From: Eubacteriales bacterium
GTDB lineage: Bacteria; Bacillota; Clostridia; Oscillospirales; CAG-382
Assembly (NCBI GenBank): GCA_028705495.1
Contig: JAQWDK010000001.1
Coordinates: 62,001 to 126,000, forward strand
Reading direction: 5' to 3'
Length of the DNA stretch: 64,000 nt
Position 1 is the first letter of the stretch; each line of letters opens with the position of its first letter. The notes under the pieces are model-generated. The model did no database searches and was not told the origin of the DNA. It saw only the letters and a list, made by a program, of their open reading frames with translations. The position numbers and the translations under genes were made by a program. Shown one piece after another: positions 54,601 through 61,909 of the stretch.

Positions 54601-56023
54601 CGACATTTTCGTCCTCGGTATGAAACTCTTGAAAATGCTGATAGATAGTGAACTTGGACTGGAACATTCCGCTGCCTCGTGTCAGCTCCTCGTCCAACGC
54701 CTCCATCGGTATAGGCATCGTCTTTGAAAAAGCCGACAAAACAGCGGAAGGTGTTTCGGCTGTTGCCGCACCTTCCGCTGTTTGTATTCGTTGCTGTTGT
54801 TCTTCGGGTGTGAGAAAACTCGTTAGCTGTAAATCAGGTCGTTGAGAATCGTTTCCTCCACGCGATTGCGAATGCTCGTCATCCGCTGAATCCATGCCGT
54901 CGGGCGCTCGGCTTTCATCTGCTCCGTCACGCCCTCGGATTTCGCCATTTGTGCGGTCTGCAATTCCAGCCGTTCCATCGCCGTCTGCTCGATTTCCGTC
55001 AAATGTGGATTCAATCCGCCGTTCATCAGCAATCGGCTGAACAAGCCCTTGCGATGGTTCATCAGGTAATGACGGCGCATCAGGGCGTATCTGCCAAGAA
55101 CCAACGCGTCGTTCGGTTCCTCCGGCAGAGTCAGGTCGGGTATCCTGTACCCGTTCACTTCGGTGTAGGTTATCTCGTTCATCTTCAAAACTCCTCTCTG
55201 TAGTTGTTACGGTATTATTATCGCCAATATCGCGTTCGTCCGCAAATGTGCGAATCTGATTTTTATCCTGCCGTTGTAAATTTATTACGGTGGACGCAAT
55301 CTCCCGCAAACTCGTTTCGGCGATTGCGGAGGTAGCTGTTCCCAGCAATGTGGCGGTATCAGGCGTATTGAAATTGTGGATTCCCTGAAAATCCTCCGGC
55401 GCAAAAAACGTTGTTGGTTCAATTCCACAGCGGGACAAAAGCATCCACGCCACGCTTGTTTTCAAGGTGTTGGCGTAAAGAACCTCAACATTCAACTCGT
55501 CCAATTCTTCAAGGAAACTGTCTGCGCGGCAATCCATCAGGTCTGACAGATAATCGGTTAAACTGTCCGTCACAGCGTTGTTCGCTGCCGAAATGATGGC
55601 TGCCGCCAATGTTTGTGTATCTTCAAGCTCACCGAAATTGGCTTCAAGGGTTTCAAGCACATCATCTTTGTATTCGGACTTCATTTCCCACAGGGGAACA
55701 GGACGGGAACGACGGCTTTCATGCGTGTCGGAAATGTCAAAATAGTATTTTAATCTGCGTCTTTCGGGAAAATCACGATCAATCACCGCAATCCCTGTCG
55801 CGCCTTTGTTTACCCACCGCCCGAATTGGTCATTCCATTTTTCAAGCTCTAACACGGCGGTCGCGTCGGGCCTTTGGGTGTGAACAAGAACCTGTTCATC
55901 AAACGCCAGCTTATAGTTGCGGCTGGCAGAGTGTAAAAACCGTTGCCATTCCACGCTATTCGAGGTTAATTCGTTCAGCTTATATTCGTACATCGCCGTG
56001 ACAAGTTGTAATTTTGTCGCCAT
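48608..56023 (-). CDS. Giant ArdC / N6-methyltransferase / SNF2 helicase polyprotein of the ICE
   Basis: 2,471 residues. Order: ArdC-like domain (about 1-130: FLHSASRNYKLAFDEQVLVH, GRWVNKGATGIAVID); a low-complexity Arg/Asp/Gly/Glu linker (about 280-400); large-polyvalent-protein regions (about 420-900); a methyltransferase with SAM motif ILDPGCGIGNF (about 1000) and catalytic NVPFGGYG (about 1066); an SNF2 helicase with Walker A variant HEVGAGKT (about 1671), RLFVDEAHGYKN (about 1836), FATGTPISNS and GSTQKMGTGTNVQ; and a C-terminal coiled coil. Related proteins occur in many clostridial ICEs and are thought to protect or process transferred DNA. The linker region also encodes a TnpV-like gene in a different frame. 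GGGAGGA precedes the ATG. Confidence 0.92.
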   Translation of the reverse strand: MATKLQLVTAMYEYKLNELTSNSVEWQRFLHSASRNYKLAFDEQVLVHTQRPDATAVLELEKWNDQFGRWVNKGATGIAVIDRDFPERRRLKYYFDISDTHESRRSRPVPLWEMKSEYKDDVLETLEANFGELEDTQTLAAAIISAANNAVTDSLTDYLSDLMDCRADSFLEELDELNVEVLYANTLKTSVAWMLLSRCGIEPTTFFAPEDFQGIHNFNTPDTATLLGTATSAIAETSLREIASTVINLQRQDKNQIRTFADERDIGDNNTVTTTERSFEDERDNLHRSERVQDTRPDSAGGTERRVGSWQIRPDAPSLPDEPSQGLVQPIADERRIESTFDGNRADGDGTAGIADRTNGEIRGRDGADESRAPDGMDSADDEHSQSRGGNDSQRPDLQLTSFLTPEEQQQRIQTAEGAATAETPSAVLSAFSKTMPIPMEALDEELTRGSGMFQSKFTIYQHFQEFHTEDENVAFFKKHYGDGGHSPLNDMGFWISNSAKGMTFTKGDLLAPDVTHTVTWNKVAKRVKELIAADRLLSSQDKEIFYPQYLEYQENQEMWRQKNAVLDAAIALPPAEKRGTLVPRIVDFLNGLNVHNHYLNDKLTENGFEEIADTVSVAQIEAILADPQQTQRLMTAMKAIAGAATGSFERNHGYHFHEELAALYDRRPVYHLGDTVYIGTHEYEVLSFDDSTVNMFDTKFPLIQKEMSREGFDRKVAENPANNHLMELTAESVETVKPQIEDADIGLTSEDSEEPYIPQVGDRYEIQGRMFIVDSVSVEWNTVSLQDISFQQNAGFPIFRRETLDFIRLYTPVQEPIVKTEATQEPPLADNQHIENIGGVEYVVTTPQPNEPTIVPAWEQKKKPARVNYFDAFPDVPMEQRHNYKITDDNLGHGGAKAKFRANMEAINLLHELEFDGRLATPEEQEILSRYVGWGSLDAAFKEHNPGWENEFIELYTTLSPEEYESARATTLNAHYTSPAVIKAIYKAVDNMGFKSGNILDPGCGIGNFQGLLPDSMSDSKVYGIEIDPITGRIAQQLYQKNSIAIQSYEKTALPDSFFDLAVGNVPFGGYGISDKKYDKHKFHIHDYFVAKTLDKVRPGGVIAFVTSKFTMDKQNPLVRKYIAQRAELLGAIRLPNTAFKANAGTEVTTDILFLQKRDRIVNIEPDWIHLGKTDEGFDVNSYFVEHPEMMLGTMSNDSGMRMYGNENSTTCIPFPDRELSDLLDEAIQNIHAEIIEYERDEDEQETNDSIPADPSVRNFSYTVVDGKVYFRENSRMNPQELPATTESRIKGMIAIRDCVRTLIEYQTEDYPESDIQAEQVKLNRLYDGFTKKYGLISSRANISAFGSDSSFPLLGALEVVDEDGNLLRKADMFNKRTIRPKTEITHVDTASEALAVSLGEMARVDLDYMVGLTNMPEETLIRELSGIIFKDPTSHRWVTADEYLSGNVREKLSAVKDAVANNPDFAVNVAALEAVQPTDLTAAEISVRLGATWLPVEMVQQFIFELLETPRYAQWNIKVHYSQHTAEWSIEGKSGDRSNVRAYNTYGTGRANAYKILEESLNLRDVRIFDYVEDADGKKTAVLNKKETMIAQAKQEQIKTAFAEWIWKDPQRRNALTRLYNDRFNATRPREYDGSHIQFVGMNPTIDLREHQVNAVAHIIYGGNTLLAHEVGAGKTFEMIAAAMEMKRLGLCHKSMVVVPNHIIEQFAAEWLQLYPSANILVATKKDFEPKNRRKFCARIATGDYDAVVIGHSQFEKIPMSAEYQRQILENQLDDLLDGIADAKKNKGDNFTVKQLEKSRKSLQLRLDKLNDQSRKDDLVTFEELGVDRLFVDEAHGYKNLFLYTKMRNVGGVAQTEAQKSSDMFMKCRYLDEQTEGRGVIFATGTPISNSMVELYSLQRYLQYESLRKHNLHHFDAWASTFGETVTAIELSPEGSGYRAKTRFAKFYNLPELMNMFREVADIQTSDMLNLPVPKANFHTIVVEPSEMQKEMVSDLAERAEKVRNKMVDSHEDNMLCITNDGRKLALDQRLMNPMLTDYEQGKSAIAAENIFRHWEEGKTDRLTQLVFCDLSTPKKDGSFSVYDDLRTKLTAKGVPAEEIAFIHDADTEARKKELFAKVREGKVRVLMGSTQKMGTGTNVQDRIIAISRLDVPWRPSDISQQNGRGIRQGNRNPEVHIYTYVTSGTFDAYSYQLIETKQRFISQIMTGKSPVRSAEDVDEQALSYAEIKALATGNPMIIEKCELEMQVSKLKLLKASHLSQRYDLEDRLLKRYPTEIKRLTERITGYEKDIETIKGVVMPDGYPMVVKGIPFTPEDKKSAGTAILEACKSMTNPEPIHLGCYRNFDMELSFDVVSREYRITLKSALSHAVPLGDNAFGNITRLDNALEGMEPKLASCKEQLEQAKTQMANAKTEVEKPFPQEADLAEKTARLAEVNIALNLDKREPELVEGSPDESEMDAPNKDRGRDR
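54823..55182 (-). CDS. tnpV: TnpV-family protein nested in another frame of the SNF2 gene
   Basis: 119 residues from the ATG at 55182, which has its own GAGGAG 8 bp upstream. The sequence follows the TnpV pattern: ITYTEVNGYRIPDLTLPEE, RHYLMNHRKGLFSRLLMNG, MAKSEGVTEQMKAE and a C-terminal WIQRMTSIRNRVEETIL ending DLIYS. TnpV of Tn4451 is regarded as a possible excisionase-like protein. The gene lies wholly inside the 2,471-residue gene on the same strand, shifted by one base, exactly where that protein has its low-complexity linker. Both frames are open throughout. Confidence 0.8.
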   Translation of the reverse strand: MNEITYTEVNGYRIPDLTLPEEPNDALVLGRYALMRRHYLMNHRKGLFSRLLMNGGLNPHLTEIEQTAMERLELQTAQMAKSEGVTEQMKAERPTAWIQRMTSIRNRVEETILNDLIYS

Positions 56024-56056
56024 ACGGCATTCCTCCCTTCAACGGTGTTTTCTTCA

Positions 56057-56911
56057 TCACCGCGCTCCTTCTTCGCGCCGTTTGGGTCTATCAATCCGTT
56101 CCTGTTCCTTGGCTGCGCGGTCGTGCAAATCAGTTTTTGCAGCTTGGTAATCGTTGAAATAATGCCCCATATCAAAGCTGTTTTTGCTGGTCTTATGCCC
56201 CTGCCATGTGCCGTAGGGCTGGGCAGCTTTTTCGCAATGCCCCAGTGCGAACACCTTTTGTCCTACCTCCATGCGTTCGACAATTTCGTATTTGCCTGCG
56301 TATTCATTCGCGTCAACGGGCTTATCCATTTCAGCCTGTATCCGTGCAAGGCTCTCTTTTGCCCATTCTGGCAGCTTCCTGACCACGCCTTGTATGTCAT
56401 ACCGCTCAAAACGGGTATGTTCGCCTGTGTTCAGGTGATAGCAAAAGACGGCGTTGCCACGTGGATTGGCGATTGCACCATTGCCGCGGACGACATACAC
56501 AAGCTGGTTGTCGCCGCTTTGGTATTCGGGCGAGAACACGCCTGCCTTGATTGCCACGACCTTGCCCTCAATGCTTTGGGCGTAATCGTTGCGGTCACAA
56601 TGCTCGGCAGTGAATATGTCGCGAGGCAACCCTCTCGCCTCACAGTCGCTTTTGATTCTTTCGGCTTCGCCGCTGATGCGCCCCGTAAACTCCTGTACCG
56701 CTTCAAGGTAATCGTCATCGCCCAAGCCGTTGGAATACTCGGTAAAAATGCCCTGCTCTCTGTAATCGCAGACGATATAATTCATTTTGCCGTCGTCATT
56801 TCGTCTTTCGCCCAACAGTATTTCCTTACCGCCGATGCGAAACGCCTGACACACCTCGTAGCCTGAATCTGAAATCATGCGTTTTTCTTTGTTCTCGTCA
56901 TAATTGTCCAT
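56057..56911 (-). CDS. ICE-encoded large-polyvalent-protein-like domain protein
   Basis: 284 residues. The first half shows RIGGKEILLGERRNDD, NYIVCDYREQGIFTEYSNG and DYLEAVQEFTGRISGEAERI, typical of YodL/LPD-like accessory domains found in clostridial ICEs. The second half has EIVERMEVGQKVFALGHCEK and ends with a basic tail. No catalytic motif is obvious. It sits 33 bp upstream of the giant SNF2 gene and is the first gene of this minus-strand block; the AraC gene diverges from it. Confidence 0.65.
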   Translation of the reverse strand: MDNYDENKEKRMISDSGYEVCQAFRIGGKEILLGERRNDDGKMNYIVCDYREQGIFTEYSNGLGDDDYLEAVQEFTGRISGEAERIKSDCEARGLPRDIFTAEHCDRNDYAQSIEGKVVAIKAGVFSPEYQSGDNQLVYVVRGNGAIANPRGNAVFCYHLNTGEHTRFERYDIQGVVRKLPEWAKESLARIQAEMDKPVDANEYAGKYEIVERMEVGQKVFALGHCEKAAQPYGTWQGHKTSKNSFDMGHYFNDYQAAKTDLHDRAAKEQERIDRPKRREEGAR

Positions 56912-57076
56912 AACTAATGCCCCTTCTTTCTTAAAAATTCAAGGATGATGCGTATGTTTTCATCCTTATGTAAAGGGAAAAGCCCATCAATGGATGGACT
57001 TCATGCGAAAATATTGATATTATAATTATAGCAAGATTTGTTAAGAAGCATTCATAAAGTTGTGTTAATATATGAT

Positions 57077-57089
57077 TGTAGCAGCTACA
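57077..57089 (+). promoter_or_regulatory. Perfect palindrome upstream of the AraC-type gene
   Basis: TGTAGCAGCTACA, a perfect 6+1+6 palindrome, lies 23 bp before the start codon in the 201-bp divergent region between the AraC gene and the ICE block. It may be an operator or part of the promoter region; no convincing -35/-10 pair was fixed. Nothing else was recognised in 56912-57112. Confidence 0.4.
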
Positions 57090-57112
57090 ACTAACCGAAT
57101 GGAGGGAGGACT

Positions 57113-57961
57113 TTGAACAATTTTCCTCAAATTAAAAACACTCTTGAATATATAGATAAACACTTGGATGAGCAAATAACATTGGAATCCATTTCTGAAA
57201 AGTTCCATTTTTCACCGTATTATTTTCACCGAATGTTTTCTATTATTGTTGGAAAAACAATGGCGGTTCATATTCGTGACAGGCGGCTTATGTTTGCCTG
57301 CATACAATTATCCGCTACCGAAAACTCCGTGCTAAATATTGCTTTAGATTCCGGCTACAATTCTGCTCAATCATTTTCAAGAGCTTTCAAAGATATTTAT
57401 GGGGTTTCTCCGAGAGAATATCGCAAGCAAGAACTTCAACCGGTATTTATTTCGATAGATGAAATGATTATGCGGTTTACAAATCGACTTAAAGGAGGAG
57501 TTTTTTTGAATCCTAACATAGTTAAAAAAGAACAAATAATTTTAGCAGGAACGTCGGGTGACGGTAACGACACAATGGGTGTTTGGCAGGCATTTGAAAA
57601 ATTAAGCAATGAAAAACCTTTGATAAACAAAATATCTGATAACGGTTATGAAGTACGTTTATACGATGGCGAGAGTTGCACTGTTTACACGGGTTTAGCT
57701 GTTAAGGATGACAAAGTTGATGCAGACTACACCATACTAAAAATACCTGCTTCAAAATACGCTTCTTTTGATGTTTATGTTGCAAATGGTTATGAAAGCG
57801 AAAACAATGCTATGGATGAATGGCTAAAAACAAATTCAGAGGGTTATACCGAAAGACTTCTTGAAAACAACCATTATTGCGTTGAGTTTTATGATGAACG
57901 TTTTAACGGAAACGAAGCTGGCTCCATTGTTGAAATTTGGATACCCATTGAAAAGAAGTAA
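57113..57961 (+). CDS. AraC-family regulator with GyrI-like effector domain
   Basis: 282 residues from a TTG with GGAGGGAGGA upstream. The N-terminal 105 residues hold the two AraC helix-turn-helix units: LESISEKFHFSPYYFHRMF and ALDSGYNSAQSFSRAFKDIYG followed by VSPREYRKQ. The C-terminal ~155 residues (from about 125) look like a GyrI/Rob-type ligand-binding domain, ending FNGNEAGSIVEIWIPIEKK. DNA-binding first, GyrI second is the usual order for SoxS/Rob-like drug- or stress-responsive regulators. It is the only plus-strand gene in the 37-64 kb region and is probably a small insertion between ICE modules. Confidence 0.87.
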   Translation: MNNFPQIKNTLEYIDKHLDEQITLESISEKFHFSPYYFHRMFSIIVGKTMAVHIRDRRLMFACIQLSATENSVLNIALDSGYNSAQSFSRAFKDIYGVSPREYRKQELQPVFISIDEMIMRFTNRLKGGVFLNPNIVKKEQIILAGTSGDGNDTMGVWQAFEKLSNEKPLINKISDNGYEVRLYDGESCTVYTGLAVKDDKVDADYTILKIPASKYASFDVYVANGYESENNAMDEWLKTNSEGYTERLLENNHYCVEFYDERFNGNEAGSIVEIWIPIEKK

Positions 57962-57969
57962 ATGTATCA

Positions 57970-58003
57970 GGATGGTCAGCGTAAAAAACTGACCGTCCCT
58001 TCA
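57970..58003 (+). terminator. Hairpin after the AraC-type gene
   Basis: GGATGGTCAG (57970-57979) pairs with CTGACCGTCC (57989-57998) with one G-T pair; the T-run is short and interrupted, so termination strength is uncertain. Confidence 0.45.
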
Positions 58004-58110
58004 TCATATCTACTTGTTTTTCTTCCTGAAATGCAGCCTTACAGCCGCACCAACCAGTTTTGTGTATTTGTTTATTCTCAAACATCCTTTCCGTGGTATT
58101 GTCTAATGTA

Positions 58111-58141
58111 AAACCTGCCCGCAAATTTTTATTGCGAACAG
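58111..58141 (-). terminator. Probable terminator of the minus-strand pilus operon
   Basis: CCTG..CGCAA pairs with TTGCG..CAGG across an AT loop, with an internal mismatch, 28 bp downstream of the stop of the 975-residue protein. The T-run is weak. Confidence 0.35.
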
Positions 58142-58168
58142 GTTCATCTCTTTACCGGCTATATTCAC

Positions 58169-61096
58169 TCATTTTCGTCCTACATACCAATCATCGTAGG
58201 CCGAGCCGCTTATCTGAATGGTATTTGTAACCGATTCGGATATCACCATGCCGGCGGGTGTCCAGCAATCGGATTTTATTACCTTCACCGCATATTTTCC
58301 GTTAGGATACCAAAGCGGGGTGAAATGCACTTTACCGTAGCTTCCGTTAATCGGAAAGTTCCAATATGAGCCGTTCCTGTCCAGTGTCCGACATCTACCG
58401 CTTGCGTAAGCGTAATTGTATTCGGGAAATAACGCGCAGCCGTACTGGGCTCCGGTATAAGCATCTGATGATGGTATCAGATAACCCGATACAGAGGTCA
58501 GCGCATTATAGGCTTGCAATGAAATACCGTAACCCGACTTCATTGTCCAAGTCCCGCCGCTTTGTGTTGTTGTAGAACCTGTTGCCGGAGTAATCGTGTT
58601 TGTCCCGGCGGAATATACACCGATTCCGTAATAATTACGGACAAAACTGCTGCCGTTGTAGGTGTATTCCCACCATGTGGCATATCCTGTTTGGTTAATC
58701 GGCACGGAGGGGATAGAAAATCCGCCGGGCGCGTTGTTTTCAAACTGCGTGTCAGGTGTTTCATAATATAAATATGGTGTGGTAGAATATGACCGGGACA
58801 CAAGATTGTAGTAAACACCGTTTTGAAGCACATCTGCCATTATCGTCACATTTCCGTAATTCACCCCTGTGGGAACGCTCCATTTGAAATAAACAAGATT
58901 TAAGTCGTTGCCCGGGACAACGGCTTGCGTTTTAGTTGCCGTTGTAATTAACGTGCCATTTGACCGATATACCCGAAATCGCACTGTAATCTGGTAGGCA
59001 GGCGTGTAGTTGTCGCGGTATCCGTTTGTCAGCCAATAGCTTGTAATAACACTTGTCGCTTCGCGGTAGGCGGCGTTTGGTATAATCGGGGACAGCCTTA
59101 GCGGATGATTGACTTTGCAAGTCAGGGTAAGCGAATTGTTTATACCGTTGGTTTCGTAGCCGGTATGGTAAATCCCCAACCCTTCCAGATAAACACCGCC
59201 CCAAATAGAAATACTGCGCTGATTCGGCACTTCAAAGGAATAGGCATTTACATTGATTGTGCTATAAGCAGGAATAGCGTAAATACCGGAAATCTGTGTG
59301 CGGTCATTCTTATAACCATTTACATATACAGTGCAGGACGTATTATTTCGGTAGGTGTATTGCACTGTGATATTTTGCCCCGCTTCAAGGTTTTGAGGAT
59401 CAAGGTAATACCCGCTATCCCCAATCAATCGGATTTGGGTCAGTTCAACATCGGATATGACAATAGGAATATCAATCCAAGTGCTTTCATAGGTGCGTCC
59501 CGAATCCGAATACCATGCGGAAGTGAAATCAATCGGGATACGATTGCTTCCGTTGGTATTGGCTGAATTATCAGGAACACGATAAGGATAAAGGCTGCTA
59601 TATCTGTTATAGGAGCTTGTTTGGCTGATCCCCGCTCCCGAAGCGGCCATATCGGATGCTCCATACGCTCTTTGCCATGAACCGCTAATCCATGCGTATA
59701 AGTTTCCCGTAAAGTTGTTGTAGGATGTCCATGAGCTGCCGGAAGTGAAGGTGTAATAAGGGTAAACCCGTTGTCCGGCATAAACCGCCCCGCCGGAACC
59801 ACCCGACCCTTTATAAGCGGCGGTTGCCCCTGTGATGCTGTACATGGTGACCTGATAGCGGTTGATTTTAGGGCGGACAGGTACATAAAATGTTTTTTCC
59901 GCACCCCATTTGAGAACATTTCCGCTGCTGTCAATCCAGTCAACCCGTGCTTTGACGGTATAGGAGCTTCGCGTGGAATCAACTATCGTCGGTGAGAGCG
60001 ATACATCGTACCATGTGTTGTTATTGCTATAAACATTCCGTGAGGTTGAACCGCCGCTTACAACCCATACGGTCTGTCGGACATAACAGTTTTCACTTTC
60101 AGCAGGAAAATTAACGGCAAACCATACGGTATCATTTAAGATGGGATAGCCGTTTGCATAACTGTAATTCCCGAATGCCGAACCGTTGGAAGTGCCATAA
60201 TGAAATGACCTTGTTGATCTGCTGCCTTTCCACGCTTCACAAACATTTACACTTAAATTAGGTGAAAAATCCGGTTTTGTTTCGGTATATGCGATGCCGA
60301 CGCCGTAGCCCTTGTTGATGATATCGTAAAAGGTTGCGCGGGAACTGGAACCTATGGCGCTTGCGTTCGTCCATAATCCTTGACCGTCCGTGGTATATAA
60401 AGAGTTGGGATAATGTCGGTTTGTATAGCTTGAAATAAAGCCCCACGATTCGCTTGTGGAACTGGAGCCACCGTTGCTACTTGCACCGAGAATATATTTA
60501 CCGTATATTGCAAGCTCCGTAACCGTAACAGAATGGTAAACACTTTGCAGTCGGACATCATAAAGCGGTTCTACAAGGACTTTATCACCATTTTTCAGAT
60601 TGCTGACGCTGCCAACTCCAAGGACGGACAGCACACGGTTTAAATTGTTATGGTTAGACTGCCAGCTATTCATACCATCCGGTGTCGGCAAAGAAGAAGC
60701 AAAGCCCATATCCGCTTCTTTGTAACAATTATTTGTGTTTTTGCTGGTTGCAAATCCATTATTCTGATTATTTATAAGTTGCTTCTTATTATATTTCACC
60801 GTGAATTTATATCCGTTTGTATATTCGTAATTGCCATACGTCGTATTGCGGAAAACATCAATAACCTTTGTTACTTTATTGCTTCCGCTTTTATCCACCA
60901 CGCTGAACCGATAACCCAAACAGTTGTCGCCCGTGGTACGCACGGCATAGCCGTTCGGGCCTGCGGGAGTACCGCCGCCACCGCCGCCTGTTGAACTGCC
61001 GTTCCATTCAAGCGCGAAAGCGTTCAGCGACAAGCCGGATATGACAATACAAACAGTAATCAGTGCCAAAAGAAGCCTAAAAACTTTTGTTTTCAT
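58169..61096 (-). CDS. Large secreted Tyr/Ser/Asn/Gly-rich protein of the pilus operon
   Basis: 975 residues. A clear signal peptide (1-28, ending LSLNAFA) is followed by a Gly-rich stretch and a long beta-rich region with many Tyr, Ser, Asn, Thr and Gly and few charged residues. Several similar-looking beta modules recur (for example SLSPTIVDSTRSSYTVKARV, RLSPIIPNAAYREATSVITS), reminiscent of Ig-like or CARDB-like repeats. No transmembrane anchor or sorting signal is seen at the C-terminus. Placement at the end of a Tad-like pseudopilin operon suggests a pilus-associated adhesin or surface protein used for cell contact (inference). A strong terminator lies between it and the preceding gene, so its level may be set separately. 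Confidence 0.6.
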   Translation of the reverse strand: MKTKVFRLLLALITVCIVISGLSLNAFALEWNGSSTGGGGGGTPAGPNGYAVRTTGDNCLGYRFSVVDKSGSNKVTKVIDVFRNTTYGNYEYTNGYKFTVKYNKKQLINNQNNGFATSKNTNNCYKEADMGFASSLPTPDGMNSWQSNHNNLNRVLSVLGVGSVSNLKNGDKVLVEPLYDVRLQSVYHSVTVTELAIYGKYILGASSNGGSSSTSESWGFISSYTNRHYPNSLYTTDGQGLWTNASAIGSSSRATFYDIINKGYGVGIAYTETKPDFSPNLSVNVCEAWKGSRSTRSFHYGTSNGSAFGNYSYANGYPILNDTVWFAVNFPAESENCYVRQTVWVVSGGSTSRNVYSNNNTWYDVSLSPTIVDSTRSSYTVKARVDWIDSSGNVLKWGAEKTFYVPVRPKINRYQVTMYSITGATAAYKGSGGSGGAVYAGQRVYPYYTFTSGSSWTSYNNFTGNLYAWISGSWQRAYGASDMAASGAGISQTSSYNRYSSLYPYRVPDNSANTNGSNRIPIDFTSAWYSDSGRTYESTWIDIPIVISDVELTQIRLIGDSGYYLDPQNLEAGQNITVQYTYRNNTSCTVYVNGYKNDRTQISGIYAIPAYSTINVNAYSFEVPNQRSISIWGGVYLEGLGIYHTGYETNGINNSLTLTCKVNHPLRLSPIIPNAAYREATSVITSYWLTNGYRDNYTPAYQITVRFRVYRSNGTLITTATKTQAVVPGNDLNLVYFKWSVPTGVNYGNVTIMADVLQNGVYYNLVSRSYSTTPYLYYETPDTQFENNAPGGFSIPSVPINQTGYATWWEYTYNGSSFVRNYYGIGVYSAGTNTITPATGSTTTQSGGTWTMKSGYGISLQAYNALTSVSGYLIPSSDAYTGAQYGCALFPEYNYAYASGRCRTLDRNGSYWNFPINGSYGKVHFTPLWYPNGKYAVKVIKSDCWTPAGMVISESVTNTIQISGSAYDDWYVGRK

Positions 61097-61117
61097 TCAA
61101 GCAATCCTTTCCGCGAA

Positions 61118-61150
61118 ATAAAAAAAGACCCGGAATGTAACCCGAGTCTT
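61118..61150 (-). terminator. Internal terminator between the zinc-ribbon gene and the 975-residue gene
   Basis: On the minus strand AGACTCGGG and CCGGGTCT form a stem with one mismatch and a short loop, followed by a run of seven T. It lies 19 bp after the stop of the zinc-ribbon gene and 22 bp before the start of the large secreted protein. Confidence 0.75.
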
Positions 61151-61168
61151 GCATCGCTGTTCTATATT

Positions 61169-61897
61169 TTAATGGGTATGGCATTTGTTCGCTTTGACAA
61201 GTTCTCCGCAAGTGGGACAGGTAAAATCAATAATCCACTTTTGGCAGGTGCCGTTATCACCGTTTCCGTTTTTCCTGCCGCAAACCTGGCAATACTCCAC
61301 CGCGTCTTTTTTCGTATCGTACTCCGGGCATTTGCTTGGGGTGTAACAGGCGTTGCCCCACTCGTCCACAGCGTAAAAGCTGGGACAGCTATGGGAGCCG
61401 CAATACGGACAACCTTCAACTTCAAGATTCAATATAAAGGCATGAGTTTCGGGACCGTCACACTTATGATTTGGCGAACCGCAGCTATATTTTTCATTAT
61501 TATCGCCGCCGCCAATTTGAACACCGGCGTTGTCTGAATTATCTGTGCTTTTCGGCGGATCAGTTTCCTTGGCAGCGGTAGCTGTATCCTGCGCTTTTTC
61601 TCCGGTGGTGGATTTCCCTGAATCCACATCAATATTTTCATCGGGTTTGACTCCTGATCCATCGTCTGTGATGTCGCTTGCCGCACTGTCCTCGGAATCA
61701 TCCGGTGTTTCCGAATTGTCAGGAAACTCAACTGTAATTCCGGTATCCGATGTTGAAGCGGATGTTTCCGGTGTGGAATCAATGGGCAGTGATTTATCCG
61801 CCCGTGTGAGGGAATATACTAAGGTAATAACAAGAACTAACGCGGCCGCACCGCCGACAATAGCAAGCAAGCGTTTGTCTTTCAGTAATTTTTTCAA
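61169..61897 (-). CDS. Membrane-anchored protein with C-terminal zinc ribbons
   Basis: Start at the TTG at 61897, 8 bp after AGGAGG. About 242 residues: a basic N-terminus, one transmembrane helix (LLAIVGGAAALVLVITLVYS), a ~110-residue acidic Ser/Thr/Asp linker and a Cys/His-rich C-terminal domain. The cysteine pairs are CPYCGSHSC, CQVCGRKNG and CPTCGE, with KCHTH at the end. The topology (helix then linker) puts the zinc-ribbon domain outside the cell, which is unusual. No named family recognised. It sits between the pseudopilins and the large secreted protein. Confidence 0.65.
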   Translation of the reverse strand: MKKLLKDKRLLAIVGGAAALVLVITLVYSLTRADKSLPIDSTPETSASTSDTGITVEFPDNSETPDDSEDSAASDITDDGSGVKPDENIDVDSGKSTTGEKAQDTATAAKETDPPKSTDNSDNAGVQIGGGDNNEKYSCGSPNHKCDGPETHAFILNLEVEGCPYCGSHSCPSFYAVDEWGNACYTPSKCPEYDTKKDAVEYCQVCGRKNGNGDNGTCQKWIIDFTCPTCGELVKANKCHTH

Positions 61898-61909
61898 GTG
61901 CCGCACCTC

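Noticed and set aside
54823..55182. TnpV frame as a meaningless shadow of the SNF2 gene
   Set aside because: Considered because it overlaps completely, but it has its own ribosome binding site and matches the TnpV pattern along its whole length, so it was kept as a gene.
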